This document shows, in pieces, positions 15,207 to 24,183 of a DNA stretch of 64,000 nucleotides. The notes under the pieces were generated by a model. It worked only from the letters and a program-made list of their open reading frames with translations. It searched no databases and had not been told where the DNA came from. Location of the stretch: positions 62,652-126,651 of the forward strand of contig NZ_JADMOL010000005.1 in NCBI RefSeq assembly GCF_015558675.1, written 5' to 3'. Source of the stretch: Paenibacillus sp. 1001270B_150601_E10 (GTDB lineage: Bacteria > Bacillota > Bacilli > Paenibacillales > Paenibacillaceae). How positions within the stretch are numbered: the first letter of the stretch is position 1; every line of letters begins with the position of its first letter. Position numbers and translations under genes: made by a program.

Positions 15207-16793
15207 TTGCCTAACTACAGTGTTTTTCAATCTGACCCAAACAATTTAAGGACATTAATCTTTGGAGAGGACAGTCTGGGTAACCCGATTGCCTTACAAA
15301 CAGATTCAAATGGAAATCTGCAGACCATTGTAATCGGCGGAACCATTGACAACATCAGTATTCAAGGCGTTACCCTGACTGCGGGTTCCTTAACCTCAGC
15401 AGGTACAGTGACCAATATTCTCGACGGTACAATCTCAAGCGTACTTGGCGCGACCATCACTGCGGGGTCACTCTCATCCGCTGGTACCATCACCAACATT
15501 CTCGATGGCACAATCACTAGCGTACTTGGTGCTACTATCACTGCTGGTTCACTCTCGTCTGCCGGTACGATTACGAATATCCTTGATGGAACCATCACTA
15601 ACGTACTTGGCGCGACCATCACTGCGGGGTCACTCTCGTCTGCCGGTACCATCACGAATATCCTTGATGGCACGATCACTAGCGTGCTTGGCGCTACTAT
15701 CACCGCGGGGTCACTCTCGTCTGCGGGTACGATTACGAATATTCTTGATGGAACCATCACTAGCGTGCTTGGTGCTACTATCACTGCGGGGTCGCTCTCG
15801 TCCGCGGGTACGATCACGAATATCCTTGATGGCACGATCACTAGCGTGCTTGGCGCGACTATCACTGCGGGGTCGCTCTCGTCTGCCGGTACGATCACGA
15901 ATATCCTTGATGGCACGATCACTAGCGTGCTTGGCGCGACTATCACTGCGGGGTCGCTCTCGTCTGCCGGTACGATCACGAATATCCTTGATGGCACGAT
16001 CACTAGCGTGCTTGGCGCGACTATCACTGCGGGGTCGCTCTCGTCTGCCGGTACGATCACCAACATCCTTGATGGCACGATCACTAGCGTGCTTGGCGCG
16101 ACTATCACCGCGGGGTCACTCTCGTCTGCGGGTACCATCACCAACATCCTTGATGGCACGATCACTAGCGTGCTTGGCGCGACTATCACCGCTGGTTCGC
16201 TCTCATCTGCGGGTACGATTACGAATATCCTTGGCGGTACCATCACAAGTGTGCTTGGCGCGACCATCACTGCGGGTTCGCTCTCATCTGCGGGTACGAT
16301 CACCAACATCCTTGATGGCACGATCACTAGCGTGCTTGGCGCGACCATCACTGCGGGGTCACTCTCGTCTGCGGGTACCATCACCAACATCTTGAATGGT
16401 ACGATTACCAGCATTCTTGGGGCGACCATCAGCGGCGGTACGCTGGCAAGCGTCACCTCGATCTCGCAAAAGAGCTTTGTCGAGCAAACAACCGTCAATG
16501 TTCAAGCCAACTCCACCACATTTACGCCACTGCCTGCCGTCACAACTAGCGTGCTCGGGGTTTACTCCTTCTTTGTATACAATCGTCAAGGCGGATCGAT
16601 TACGACCCGCGTCGAGGTCAGCGCTGACGGCACTCACTACTATGTCGATACAAACGGATCAACGATTACCGCTGGAGAGACCGATGTCATCGTTCCAGCT
16701 CGCTTCCTGAAATACACGAGACTATCGTATCGCTCTACTCTGCTTGCTGCCCCAGCTACGCTGGATGTAATTTTCAACGCCCAAGGCACATAA
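15207..16793 (+). CDS. Tandem-repeat protein: 13 x 27-residue Thr/Ser/Gly repeats plus DUF6385-like domain
   Basis: 528 residues. The N-terminal ~55 residues (MPNYSVFQSDPNNLRTLIFG) are unique. Residues ~56-406 are 13 exact-length repeats of 27 residues. Each has three strand-like segments: TITAGSLSSAG, TITNILDG and TITSVLGA. A decayed repeat follows, then a ~110-residue domain with ITAGETDVIVPARFLKYTRL, shared with the preceding gene. The three TIT segments per unit suggest one turn of a beta-solenoid per repeat. With about a third Thr/Ser it is also a natural O-glycosylation target, and three glycosyltransferase genes follow. There is no signal peptide, LPXTG or SLH motif, so export would need another route, for example mother-cell assembly on spores. 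Start is TTG at 15207 with GGGAGG upstream. The function is unknown. Confidence 0.85.
   Translation: MPNYSVFQSDPNNLRTLIFGEDSLGNPIALQTDSNGNLQTIVIGGTIDNISIQGVTLTAGSLTSAGTVTNILDGTISSVLGATITAGSLSSAGTITNILDGTITSVLGATITAGSLSSAGTITNILDGTITNVLGATITAGSLSSAGTITNILDGTITSVLGATITAGSLSSAGTITNILDGTITSVLGATITAGSLSSAGTITNILDGTITSVLGATITAGSLSSAGTITNILDGTITSVLGATITAGSLSSAGTITNILDGTITSVLGATITAGSLSSAGTITNILDGTITSVLGATITAGSLSSAGTITNILDGTITSVLGATITAGSLSSAGTITNILGGTITSVLGATITAGSLSSAGTITNILDGTITSVLGATITAGSLSSAGTITNILNGTITSILGATISGGTLASVTSISQKSFVEQTTVNVQANSTTFTPLPAVTTSVLGVYSFFVYNRQGGSITTRVEVSADGTHYYVDTNGSTITAGETDVIVPARFLKYTRLSYRSTLLAAPATLDVIFNAQGT
15372..16424 (+). repeat. Coding minisatellite: 13 units of 81 bp
   Basis: Units begin at 15372 and recur every 81 bases to 16424 without any indel, 1053 bases in all. 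Outer units (1-3 and 11-13) differ by synonymous and a few amino-acid changes (ILGG in unit 11, ILNG in unit 13, TNVLGA in unit 3). Units 7 and 8 (15858-15938 and 15939-16019) look identical base for base. The pattern suggests recent expansion by recombination or slippage from the middle. Assembly collapse is also possible in such an array, so the copy number should be treated with care. Confidence 0.95.
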
Positions 16794-16831
16794 TCGATAA
16801 ATTGGGCATAAACTACAACAGCATCATTTAT

Positions 16832-16857
16832 AAGCACATGAGCATCATGTGCTTTTT
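16832..16857 (+). terminator. Rho-independent terminator after the repeat-protein gene
   Basis: AAGCACATGA (16832-16841) pairs perfectly with TCATGTGCTT (16845-16854) around a three-base loop, followed by TTTTT. It separates the repeat-protein operon from the glycosyltransferase operon, which therefore needs read-through or its own promoter. Confidence 0.85.
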
Positions 16858-16922
16858 CTATGTCCATTAATCATGACTATGATGACGGGATACCTATTTT
16901 TAATCCAAAGAGAGGTGACCTT

Positions 16923-19241
16923 ATGTATCTTCAACGCCCCACTGCTAGTGAACGTATAGGGGTCCTCATCCTTGCCTGTGACGAAGCAAGCGTAATTGGC
17001 AGCTCCATCGCGAGTGCTGAAGGGGCAGACGAAATTATTGTTGCCGATACAGGCTCCAGCGATGGCACGCCTCAGCTTGCAAGAGATCTCGGAGCAACGG
17101 TCGTCACGCTAAAATGGGAGCATCATTTTGCAAAAGCAAGAAATGAAGCCTTGCTTGCCATGAGCGCAGAATGGATACTCGTATTGGATGCCGATGAACG
17201 GCTGCAAACGCCTATTGCTGATATTCGCGCCCTGATCGCCAATACTGAGGCAAGCGCCTTTACGGTCCTCATACGCAATCGATTAAGCGAGCACGCCAAT
17301 CACTTTGTGCAGCACCGTTCGGTTCGGCTTTTCCGCAATCAACAAAGCTATCGCTATGAAGGTCTCATCCATGAAGATATCGGACCTTCTATTATTCATA
17401 CATCAGGCACCCATGCGATCACAGACAGCAGCATTCAACTGGAGCATTCGGGCACTCTCCCTTCCATTATGGCTAGCAAAAAGAAATTAGAACGCAACCA
17501 GCAACTGCTCACTTTAGCGCTTGCCGAATCGCCAAAAGACCCTTTTGTATTATATGGACTCGGTGTTGCCGCGGTACAAAGCGGTCAACTGGAGCTTGCC
17601 CTGCAATGGTTCGAGCTGTCTCGTCAATACGTGCCGGAACAGGCAGCTTATCGCCCTACTCTATACCGTGATGCCGTCAAAGTGCTGCTTAGTAAAAATA
17701 GACCTCATGAAGCCGAAACATGGATCAAGGAGGTTGTTAACGACTATCCTGACTATGCAGAGCTTCATCTGCTGCATGGTCAATGCCTCAAAGAGCAAGG
17801 GTTGTTGGAGGAAGCCCTGCTTGCTTATACCCTTGCAACCGAATCCCATAGCGACCGATATGTCACTGAATCCGGCGCTGATCATGCTACGGCTTTTTTA
17901 TACTTAGGTGACACGGCATATGCCCTAGAACGCTACGAGGAAGCATCCCGCTACTATAATCGAGCCATCGAGCAGCAGCCTGACAATGAAGCTGCACTGC
18001 TCGGGTTTATCGCTGCCCTTAGTGAACTGAACGTCCAAGAAGAAGACATCTCACTCCATCTAGAAAAACAACGGGGATCCCTCGCCTTTCCCGAAGCTGC
18101 GCCACTCATTAGAGCATACGAGCAGGCCGGGTTTGTGAGCGCCTTGGCACGTATCTGCTCCCAGCACCTCCACTCTCCCCATGCCATGAACGGCCTGATC
18201 CAGGCCTGGTTCCAGATGGGACGATATATCGAGGCTCACGAGCTCATCCGTCATCTGCTTCGCCATACCAAGCTGTATGACGATGAACGCGAGTCGCTCA
18301 CTCATCTTCAAGCCCTGTGCGCATGGCAGGCATATATACAAGGCAATCTCACAGTGGCTGACCAATCCTTCTGGAGCCCTAAAACGATAGAAGCATACAG
18401 CGTCTTATGCCGCTTTGCGGATCAATTCGATCGGAGCGAGGAGCAGGATGTACGAGGGATGAGCATCCAGACGGTAAGCCTTATGCCGAATGCAGAGAGC
18501 AAGGATCTCGGCACACACGATCAATCAGAATCGGCCGTAACCACTGATGCCACTCCACAACTTGCGCAGGACCTCCCTGCTGAAACTAATGGTTCATCAA
18601 ACATCACGGAGCCTTCGTCAGACTCCAGTCATATGGAAACAAATACTGCAAGTGAGCAGCAACCTGTACCTGTCTTATCCTGTTCGCAGGAAGCAGAGAA
18701 TCTGCTTGCTCAGTGGGTGATCCGGCTTGGGCAGCAAGGCCATCTTGCATCCTTGCGGCAATGGGTCAATTATTCTGCCCCATGGGATTTACGATGTGCA
18801 AAAGCGTTATTCCAAGCAGGAGACCGCTTCTCTTCTGCTCACTTCCTACTTAAGATCATGGCTGAAGAACGCCTAGATGCCGAGGGAGCGCTATTGCTTG
18901 GAGAATTGCTGCTAGAGGCCAATCAATATCTCGAAGCAATCGATCTGCTTGAGGGTTCTCGCAGGCTTCAAGATTCACAGGTCGGTGCGATCGATATGGA
19001 TGCGAGAAGAGACCGCATGCTCGCACTGGCATATCTGAAGCAGTCGGCTGCGCATCTTCGAGAGGCCGTTCGACTGAAGCCAGAGATGCAGGATTGGCAG
19101 GAGCAGCTGCAGATGCTGCACGCCTCGATCCAACAAGTAAGCCGAATGCCATGGCAGACTGTATATACGCCATTGCAAAGGAGGAACATCCGCATTGTCC
19201 AACAAACCTCGCTTAAGCATTTGCATGATCGTGAAAAATGA
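16923..19241 (+). CDS. Glycosyltransferase family 2 with TPR repeats (first of three)
   Basis: 772 residues. Residues ~10-230 are a GT-A fold: the nucleotide-sugar loop has IIVADTGSSDGTPQLA and the metal-binding DxD is LVLDADERL (Asp89, Asp91). TPR-like helices follow (LYGLGVAAVQSGQLELALQW, FLYLGDTAYALERYEEASRY). Next comes a polar Ser/Thr/Glu-rich linker around residues 540-600, then a second helical-repeat section. GT2-TPR architecture is that of SunS-like and SPBc2-type enzymes, which glycosylate peptides in the cytosol. Substrate here is unknown; the Thr/Ser-rich repeat protein just upstream is the obvious candidate. The ATG at 16923 follows GAGGTG; an earlier ATG at 16860 lies inside the terminator tail. 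The end overlaps the next gene by 47 bases. Confidence 0.85.
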   Translation: MYLQRPTASERIGVLILACDEASVIGSSIASAEGADEIIVADTGSSDGTPQLARDLGATVVTLKWEHHFAKARNEALLAMSAEWILVLDADERLQTPIADIRALIANTEASAFTVLIRNRLSEHANHFVQHRSVRLFRNQQSYRYEGLIHEDIGPSIIHTSGTHAITDSSIQLEHSGTLPSIMASKKKLERNQQLLTLALAESPKDPFVLYGLGVAAVQSGQLELALQWFELSRQYVPEQAAYRPTLYRDAVKVLLSKNRPHEAETWIKEVVNDYPDYAELHLLHGQCLKEQGLLEEALLAYTLATESHSDRYVTESGADHATAFLYLGDTAYALERYEEASRYYNRAIEQQPDNEAALLGFIAALSELNVQEEDISLHLEKQRGSLAFPEAAPLIRAYEQAGFVSALARICSQHLHSPHAMNGLIQAWFQMGRYIEAHELIRHLLRHTKLYDDERESLTHLQALCAWQAYIQGNLTVADQSFWSPKTIEAYSVLCRFADQFDRSEEQDVRGMSIQTVSLMPNAESKDLGTHDQSESAVTTDATPQLAQDLPAETNGSSNITEPSSDSSHMETNTASEQQPVPVLSCSQEAENLLAQWVIRLGQQGHLASLRQWVNYSAPWDLRCAKALFQAGDRFSSAHFLLKIMAEERLDAEGALLLGELLLEANQYLEAIDLLEGSRRLQDSQVGAIDMDARRDRMLALAYLKQSAAHLREAVRLKPEMQDWQEQLQMLHASIQQVSRMPWQTVYTPLQRRNIRIVQQTSLKHLHDREK

Positions 19242-20733
19242 GGCGGAGCTTCTCCCTGCTTGTCTTGCAAGCATTCAAGCCGTTGCAGATCAAATTATCG
19301 TGGTCGATACTGGCTCATCAGACGGCACAATCGAGATTGCCAAGCAATATGGGGCCCATGTGGAAACAATAGAGTGGAAGCATCACTTCGGGGAAGCCCG
19401 CAACCAGGCCCTTGCGCTCGCAGCAGGAGAATGGATTCTATCTCTAGATGCGGATGAGCGGCTGTGCATGGAGGACGCCATGCTCCTACGTTCGCTTCTT
19501 GAATCTTCAAGCGATTATGAGGGCTGGTTTATCCAGGTTGAACATTACTTGTCAGATGAGGTAGGAGCCGTACCCGTAAGCATCAACCCGTTGCTGCGGC
19601 TGTTCCGCAATCGCCCCAGCTACCGATTCGAGGGCGCTATCCATGAACAGATCGCCCCCGTTATTCTGCGTGAGAAGCCGGATTCGGCATTTGGAATAAG
19701 CAGCTGCCGGATTCGGCATGTCGGCTATCAGCCACATATCGTTGCGAGTAAAAACAAGATTAAGCGTAATATTGAACTGCTGGAGCAGACGATTCAACAG
19801 GAGGGACGCGAACCATTTCATCTTTTTAATCTGGCAGTCGAGAAACTTCGGCAGGGCAGCATAGAAGACGCTCTCCATCTGCTTATAGAAGCAAAGGCCA
19901 CCACGCCTGCGGCGGCAACCTTTGCCCATTTGCTCGTCAAATATGAAGCGATGGCCTTCGCGGCTCTAGGCAGATATGATGAAGCGATCGCCTCTTGCAT
20001 AAGCGGTCTTAGGCATTACCCAGACTACTCCGATCTTTATTATGCGCTAGCCCACTATCAAGACGCCAAGGGGCTGCGCCAAGATGCGATCGCCTCCCTG
20101 AAGCAGGCCATTGCCATCGGCCCGCCGCCTAACCACTACCATACGGAGTCTGGACTTGCGACCTATCGGTCGCATACCAAGCTCGCCTCATGGGCTTTAG
20201 AATCACGACAGTGGCACGAGGCGGCGGCTGCGCTTGAGCTTGCGCTGTCCGACTTCCAATGCCCTGCTTCAACTTGGCTTGCAGCGTATCGTTTGCAGCA
20301 GCTGCTGCAAGACTATCCATCATCTCGAAGCAGCGTAAAAGCAGCCCCTCTGCATGGCGCAGCTTCAGCAGATCGCAGCATGATGAAGTCGACAAAAAGC
20401 TCCGATACGGATACCTGCTCTGTTGGTGAAGGCTGGTATCTTCAGCAATCGGAGCCACGCCAGCAAGTGCTGCGCCAAGCTGCAGCAAATATGCTTCCAT
20501 TAGATCATGGCAACGGCTCTTTACTTGATCCGACTGGAACGGCTCAATCAGACGTTTCAGAGCCCAGCCATTATCTAGCTGAGTCCTTGCGGCATTTGCG
20601 ACTTGCCGACGGCGCTCTCGCAAGGATGCAGAGATACAGTCTTTATAGAGAACGAGTGATAGCTGCAAGATTGGTTCTGCCAATCGGTGCGACAGCACTT
20701 TCACAGGCAGAGCTCAGGGAGAAAGCCCTATGA
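19195..20733 (+). CDS. Glycosyltransferase family 2 with TPR repeats (second of three)
   Basis: 512 residues. The GT2 domain opens at once with LSICMIVKNEAELLPACLAS, then IIVVDTGSSDGTIEIAKQYG and the DxD in ILSLDADERL (Asp85, Asp87). Residues ~235-330 are TPR-like (HLFNLAVEKLRQGSIEDAL, LYYALAHYQDAKGLRQDAI). The C-terminal ~130 residues are less ordered. It is a clear paralogue of its two neighbours. Start is TTG at 19195, nine bases after AAAGGAGG and inside the end of the first glycosyltransferase gene, so translation is probably coupled. The tandem arrangement suggests successive sugar additions or different acceptor sites on one target. Confidence 0.85.
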   Translation: MSNKPRLSICMIVKNEAELLPACLASIQAVADQIIVVDTGSSDGTIEIAKQYGAHVETIEWKHHFGEARNQALALAAGEWILSLDADERLCMEDAMLLRSLLESSSDYEGWFIQVEHYLSDEVGAVPVSINPLLRLFRNRPSYRFEGAIHEQIAPVILREKPDSAFGISSCRIRHVGYQPHIVASKNKIKRNIELLEQTIQQEGREPFHLFNLAVEKLRQGSIEDALHLLIEAKATTPAAATFAHLLVKYEAMAFAALGRYDEAIASCISGLRHYPDYSDLYYALAHYQDAKGLRQDAIASLKQAIAIGPPPNHYHTESGLATYRSHTKLASWALESRQWHEAAAALELALSDFQCPASTWLAAYRLQQLLQDYPSSRSSVKAAPLHGAASADRSMMKSTKSSDTDTCSVGEGWYLQQSEPRQQVLRQAAANMLPLDHGNGSLLDPTGTAQSDVSEPSHYLAESLRHLRLADGALARMQRYSLYRERVIAARLVLPIGATALSQAELREKAL

Positions 20734-22208
20734 AGCCCCTCCAATCACTTGCGCATACGTCATTACACGTTTCGCCAAACCCTCCTCCCAAACTCCCGAT
20801 CTCCCTTTGCCTTATTGTAAAAAATGAAGAATCCGTTCTTCCACGGTGCCTGCTCTCCGCCCATGCCTTGGTAAAAGAAATGATCGTTCTCGACACCGGC
20901 TCAACGGACGCTACGCCCTACCTTGCCCGTGCCTATGGCGCACGAGTCTACAGCTATGTCTGGAGCGACAGCTTTGCAGCAGCTCGGAATGCTGCTTTAG
21001 ATTATGCCCAAGAGCCTTGGATCCTGATGCTGGATGCGGACGAGGTCCTTGATCCTTCAACTTGGAATGACGAAGGACTCCAGTCCCTTATCCATCAGGA
21101 TAAGATCAGCGGCTACTATATCAAGCTTGCCCATACCGAGCACAAGCTGTCAGAGCCGCTTGAAGCCAAAGATATCATGGCGATCGATATGAGCTGTCGT
21201 CTATTCCGCAACGATGCCCGCTATCGCTACCGAGGCAGGATTCATGAGGATATTGCTTCTTCGATCGAAGCAGCTCACGAAGGCTTGATCGGATGGAGCA
21301 GCCTGATGATCTGGCATGATGGGTACACGGATCACACCATTCAACAGAAGCATAAGCAGGAGCGGAATCGTCGATTGCTCTTGCTTCAAATGCAGGATGA
21401 GCCACACGAACCCTTGTGGTGGTATGCCTATGGTACAGAGCATTTTCAAGTTGGGGAGTGGCAAGAAGCGATTCTCTGGCTTCTTCAAGCTTTAACAGCT
21501 TTGAGAGAGGTTAAAAAGCGTCCTGGATATTTGTCGGATGTTTGGCTCAAAAGCGTATACGCCTTGCAGCGCATCGGCTCGATCAAGGAAGCTTTAGCTC
21601 TAGCGGAAGAAGGCATCACCGCATTCCCCGACTTCCCTGATCTATTGGAACTGACCGCTTCCCTGCTTAGCAGTATGGGACGCTGGCAAGACAGCTATAT
21701 ATGCTTGGAGCGTGCGCTGCAATGCGGAGATGTCAGTCATCTCTATACAACAACAGCAGCCACCAGAACATGGAGGACCCATTGGCTTGCGGCAACGATG
21801 ATAGAGCGGGCAACCCAAGATCGGGTGAAACAGCCGCCTTCAGAACTGGATAGCGAAAGCCTTGATTGTCACCCCGTTACGGAATTGCACCACCCGATCC
21901 ATGAAGAGCCCTCTACATTAGCCAGCAGGCATTTTGCTCAGGCAGCAATACTGCATCCTGATCCTGCACTCCAGCTATTGTTTCATGCGGCTTCCGCCTA
22001 TCATTCGCGCCTTTACCATGAGGTGGCCGAGCATCTGTCTCAATTTATGGGTACTTCCGCATGGCAGGCTCCCTTCATTTATCAAGCGTTAAGCTTTACG
22101 TATCATAGAACCGCTCAAGTCTCACTTTCCTACATCCCTTTGCCGATCTCTACTCTTCCCTGCCATACGCTCTTGTGGGGAGATGGGATCCGGCCATATC
22201 TCGAATAA
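20730..22208 (+). CDS. Glycosyltransferase family 2 with TPR repeats (third of three)
   Basis: 492 residues. A ~20-residue leader precedes the GT2 domain (PISLCLIVKNEESVLPRCLL, VLDTGSTDATPYLARAYGA, DxD in LMLDADEVLD at Asp102/Asp104). RLFRNDARYRYRGRIHEDI is the conserved acceptor-side motif shared by all three paralogues. TPR-like helices occupy ~240-330. The ATG overlaps the previous stop as ATGA (20730-20733), with GGGAG upstream, so the genes are translationally coupled. After its end there are 127 bases before the phosphodiesterase lipoprotein. The enzyme has no membrane segment or signal peptide, so it acts in the cytosol, or in the mother cell if the cluster is sporulation-linked. Confidence 0.85.
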   Translation: MKPLQSLAHTSLHVSPNPPPKLPISLCLIVKNEESVLPRCLLSAHALVKEMIVLDTGSTDATPYLARAYGARVYSYVWSDSFAAARNAALDYAQEPWILMLDADEVLDPSTWNDEGLQSLIHQDKISGYYIKLAHTEHKLSEPLEAKDIMAIDMSCRLFRNDARYRYRGRIHEDIASSIEAAHEGLIGWSSLMIWHDGYTDHTIQQKHKQERNRRLLLLQMQDEPHEPLWWYAYGTEHFQVGEWQEAILWLLQALTALREVKKRPGYLSDVWLKSVYALQRIGSIKEALALAEEGITAFPDFPDLLELTASLLSSMGRWQDSYICLERALQCGDVSHLYTTTAATRTWRTHWLAATMIERATQDRVKQPPSELDSESLDCHPVTELHHPIHEEPSTLASRHFAQAAILHPDPALQLLFHAASAYHSRLYHEVAEHLSQFMGTSAWQAPFIYQALSFTYHRTAQVSLSYIPLPISTLPCHTLLWGDGIRPYLE

Positions 22209-22335
22209 CGGGGCATTTACTGGCTATGGTAGATGCCTCTTCCCTTTGGGTTGCGAACTAGAAGAGGGGTGGATAAGAAAGACGAGGATATCCCATAGTA
22301 ATAAGTAACCATCCTTTTCTGATAAGGAGAAAACA

Positions 22336-24018
22336 ATGACTATGGACGATCTTCAACAATACCGTCATCTTAAACCTATACACGTTCGGCGGTCACGCTC
22401 TTGGCTAACACGTGGATTATTGCTGCTCCTGGGAGCGAGTCTCCTTGTTAGCTGTGGACAGAAGAATGCCACCTCCCATCAGGATTTGCTGCGGGTTAAG
22501 TCTACGCAGCCAGCAAGCGCAGCTCACAAGAAAGTGATCCTGATCGTCGCAGACTCCCTACTGTCTCAAGCAATTGATCGCGGCATAGAACAGAATAAGC
22601 TGCCGACGATTAAAGCGCTGATTGAGCGAGGCCGTTACGAGCGCAAGATGATCAGCTCTTTTCCTACCATGTCGGTTACGATAGACAGCTCTCTGCTAAC
22701 CGGCTCCTATCCGGATGTTCATCGGATTCCAGGCCTTATCTGGTACTCCGAGAAAGAACAACGGCTGATCAATTACGGGACAGGCCCTTCAGAGAGCCTG
22801 CATCAAGGAATGCGCACCGTCATTCACGATGGCCTTATTTCGCTGAATCGAGATCACTTGAGTCCTAACGTCTCCACGATCTTTGAAGAGCTTCACAAGC
22901 AAGGCAAAACATCAGGTTCAATTAATGGATTAATATATAGAGGTCCCTTTCAGCACGAACTGGCCTTTCCGGAATGGGTGCAGCAGGCACTGTCATTTCC
23001 TGAGAAGCAAAGCGTAATGGGCCCTGATTTGTTCGCCTTTGGAACATTTTCGAATCCTCTGGAAGGCAAGATTGAGCTGCCTGTTGGTCCTACAAAGCGC
23101 TTTGGGCTCAACAATGATTACGGCATCCACATGGCCACGTATTTGGCTGAGAAGAAGCAGTTCCCTGACTTCCTCTATCTCTATCTCCCTGATGCCGATC
23201 AGAAGCTCCATAAGCATGGTCCTTCGGAGGAGGAGTCGACGGTGAAGCTTGACCACCAGCTTCATACCTTGCTGCAGGGCTTCGGTTCTATAGATGAAGC
23301 ATTGAAGCAATGCGCGATCATCATCATCGGAGATAGCGGCGTGAGCCAGGTGCAGTCGCGTCAAAATGGGTCGAAGATCGAGCTTATGAACCTTTTAAAG
23401 GACTATGCGCACCTTCAGCCTGGCAAGTCTCCCGAAGCCCTCACGGATCTTGCGATTGGGGCTAATGAGGCAATGGCTTACGTGTACCGCTTCAAGCATG
23501 GCCCTGCCTTGTCTGCGCTTGCATCCCTTCTCGCGAAAGATTCAAGAATCGACCAGCTTGCGTGGATGGAGGGCGACGAAGTACACGTGCTGCAGGCAGG
23601 CACTGGACATCTGCTGCAATATCGCGCCGGGGGAGACTGGACAGACCCTTATCGGCAGACATGGTCCCTTACAGGCGATCTAGATGTCATGGATATTCAA
23701 GCAGATCAAGACAGCCGCACCATCCGCTTCAACACATATCCAGACGGCTTAAAGCGGCTGCATGCAGCGCTTAACTCTCATGAAGGCGAATATCTGGTCG
23801 TCACAGCCAAGTCCGGCTATGAATTAGCGGATGAGAATTCTCCTGTACATCCTAATGGGGGCGCTCATGGTTCACTGCATATCAATGAGTCCCTGGTTCC
23901 GATCATTGCCGCTGGGACAGCAGATTGGCCTGACACGCTAAGAATCGTTGATCTCAAGCCATGGCTGGTAAAGCTCGTCACATTAAAAGAACAACCAGCC
24001 ATCCCCCCTTCCCGGTAA
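22336..24018 (+). CDS. Alkaline-phosphatase-superfamily lipoprotein (type I phosphodiesterase/nucleotide pyrophosphatase)
   Basis: 560 residues. A basic leader and hydrophobic core end in the lipobox LVSC (Cys40). The enzyme domain has ILIVADSLLS (metal Asp73), SFPTMSVT (nucleophile Thr111), LYLPDADQKLHKHGP (metal Asp/His) and IIIIGDSGVSQV (metal Asp). The last metal His is in GGAHGSLH. This is the NPP/phosphodiesterase branch of the alkaline phosphatase superfamily, anchored on the outer face of the membrane. Substrates could be nucleotides, phospholipid heads or glycans decorated with phosphate groups. It follows the glycosyltransferases on the same strand and may act on the same product. 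Start ATG has AAGGAG six bases upstream. Confidence 0.85.
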   Translation: MTMDDLQQYRHLKPIHVRRSRSWLTRGLLLLLGASLLVSCGQKNATSHQDLLRVKSTQPASAAHKKVILIVADSLLSQAIDRGIEQNKLPTIKALIERGRYERKMISSFPTMSVTIDSSLLTGSYPDVHRIPGLIWYSEKEQRLINYGTGPSESLHQGMRTVIHDGLISLNRDHLSPNVSTIFEELHKQGKTSGSINGLIYRGPFQHELAFPEWVQQALSFPEKQSVMGPDLFAFGTFSNPLEGKIELPVGPTKRFGLNNDYGIHMATYLAEKKQFPDFLYLYLPDADQKLHKHGPSEEESTVKLDHQLHTLLQGFGSIDEALKQCAIIIIGDSGVSQVQSRQNGSKIELMNLLKDYAHLQPGKSPEALTDLAIGANEAMAYVYRFKHGPALSALASLLAKDSRIDQLAWMEGDEVHVLQAGTGHLLQYRAGGDWTDPYRQTWSLTGDLDVMDIQADQDSRTIRFNTYPDGLKRLHAALNSHEGEYLVVTAKSGYELADENSPVHPNGGAHGSLHINESLVPIIAAGTADWPDTLRIVDLKPWLVKLVTLKEQPAIPPSR

Positions 24019-24033
24019 CACACTAACAGGAAG

Positions 24034-24112
24034 AAAGGTCTGCGCTGTACGTTGCTCATGACTCATCTTGACGAAGATGGAGGCAGGCAGTCGCGTACGG
24101 CAGCAGACCTTT
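24034..24112 (+). terminator. Long branched terminator after the phosphodiesterase lipoprotein gene
   Basis: AAAGGTCTGC (24034-24043) pairs with GCAGACCTTT (24103-24112). An inner extension (CTGTACG with CGTACGG) and a separate small hairpin (CATCTT/AAGATG around 24063-24078) sit inside the loop. TTTTG follows. Confidence 0.75.
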
Positions 24113-24183
24113 TGTATAGAAGAGCATGGACAAGGCAAGCGTACGAACTTCTGAAGACATCACCCTAGCATCATGCCATAAGC

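Noticed and set aside
15445-16395. Plus-strand +1 frame (316 codons) inside the repeat array, Arg/Leu/Ser-rich
   Set aside because: Same cause: the period is a multiple of three, so all frames stay open. No start signal.
15372-16424. CRISPR-like regular repeats
   Set aside because: Units are contiguous 81-base coding repeats without unique spacers, and no cas genes are nearby.
15362-16498. Long minus-strand frame (378 codons) opposite the repeat array
   Set aside because: It exists only because the 81-base unit has no stop in that frame; no ribosome site and the product is a Val/Pro-rich periodic shadow.
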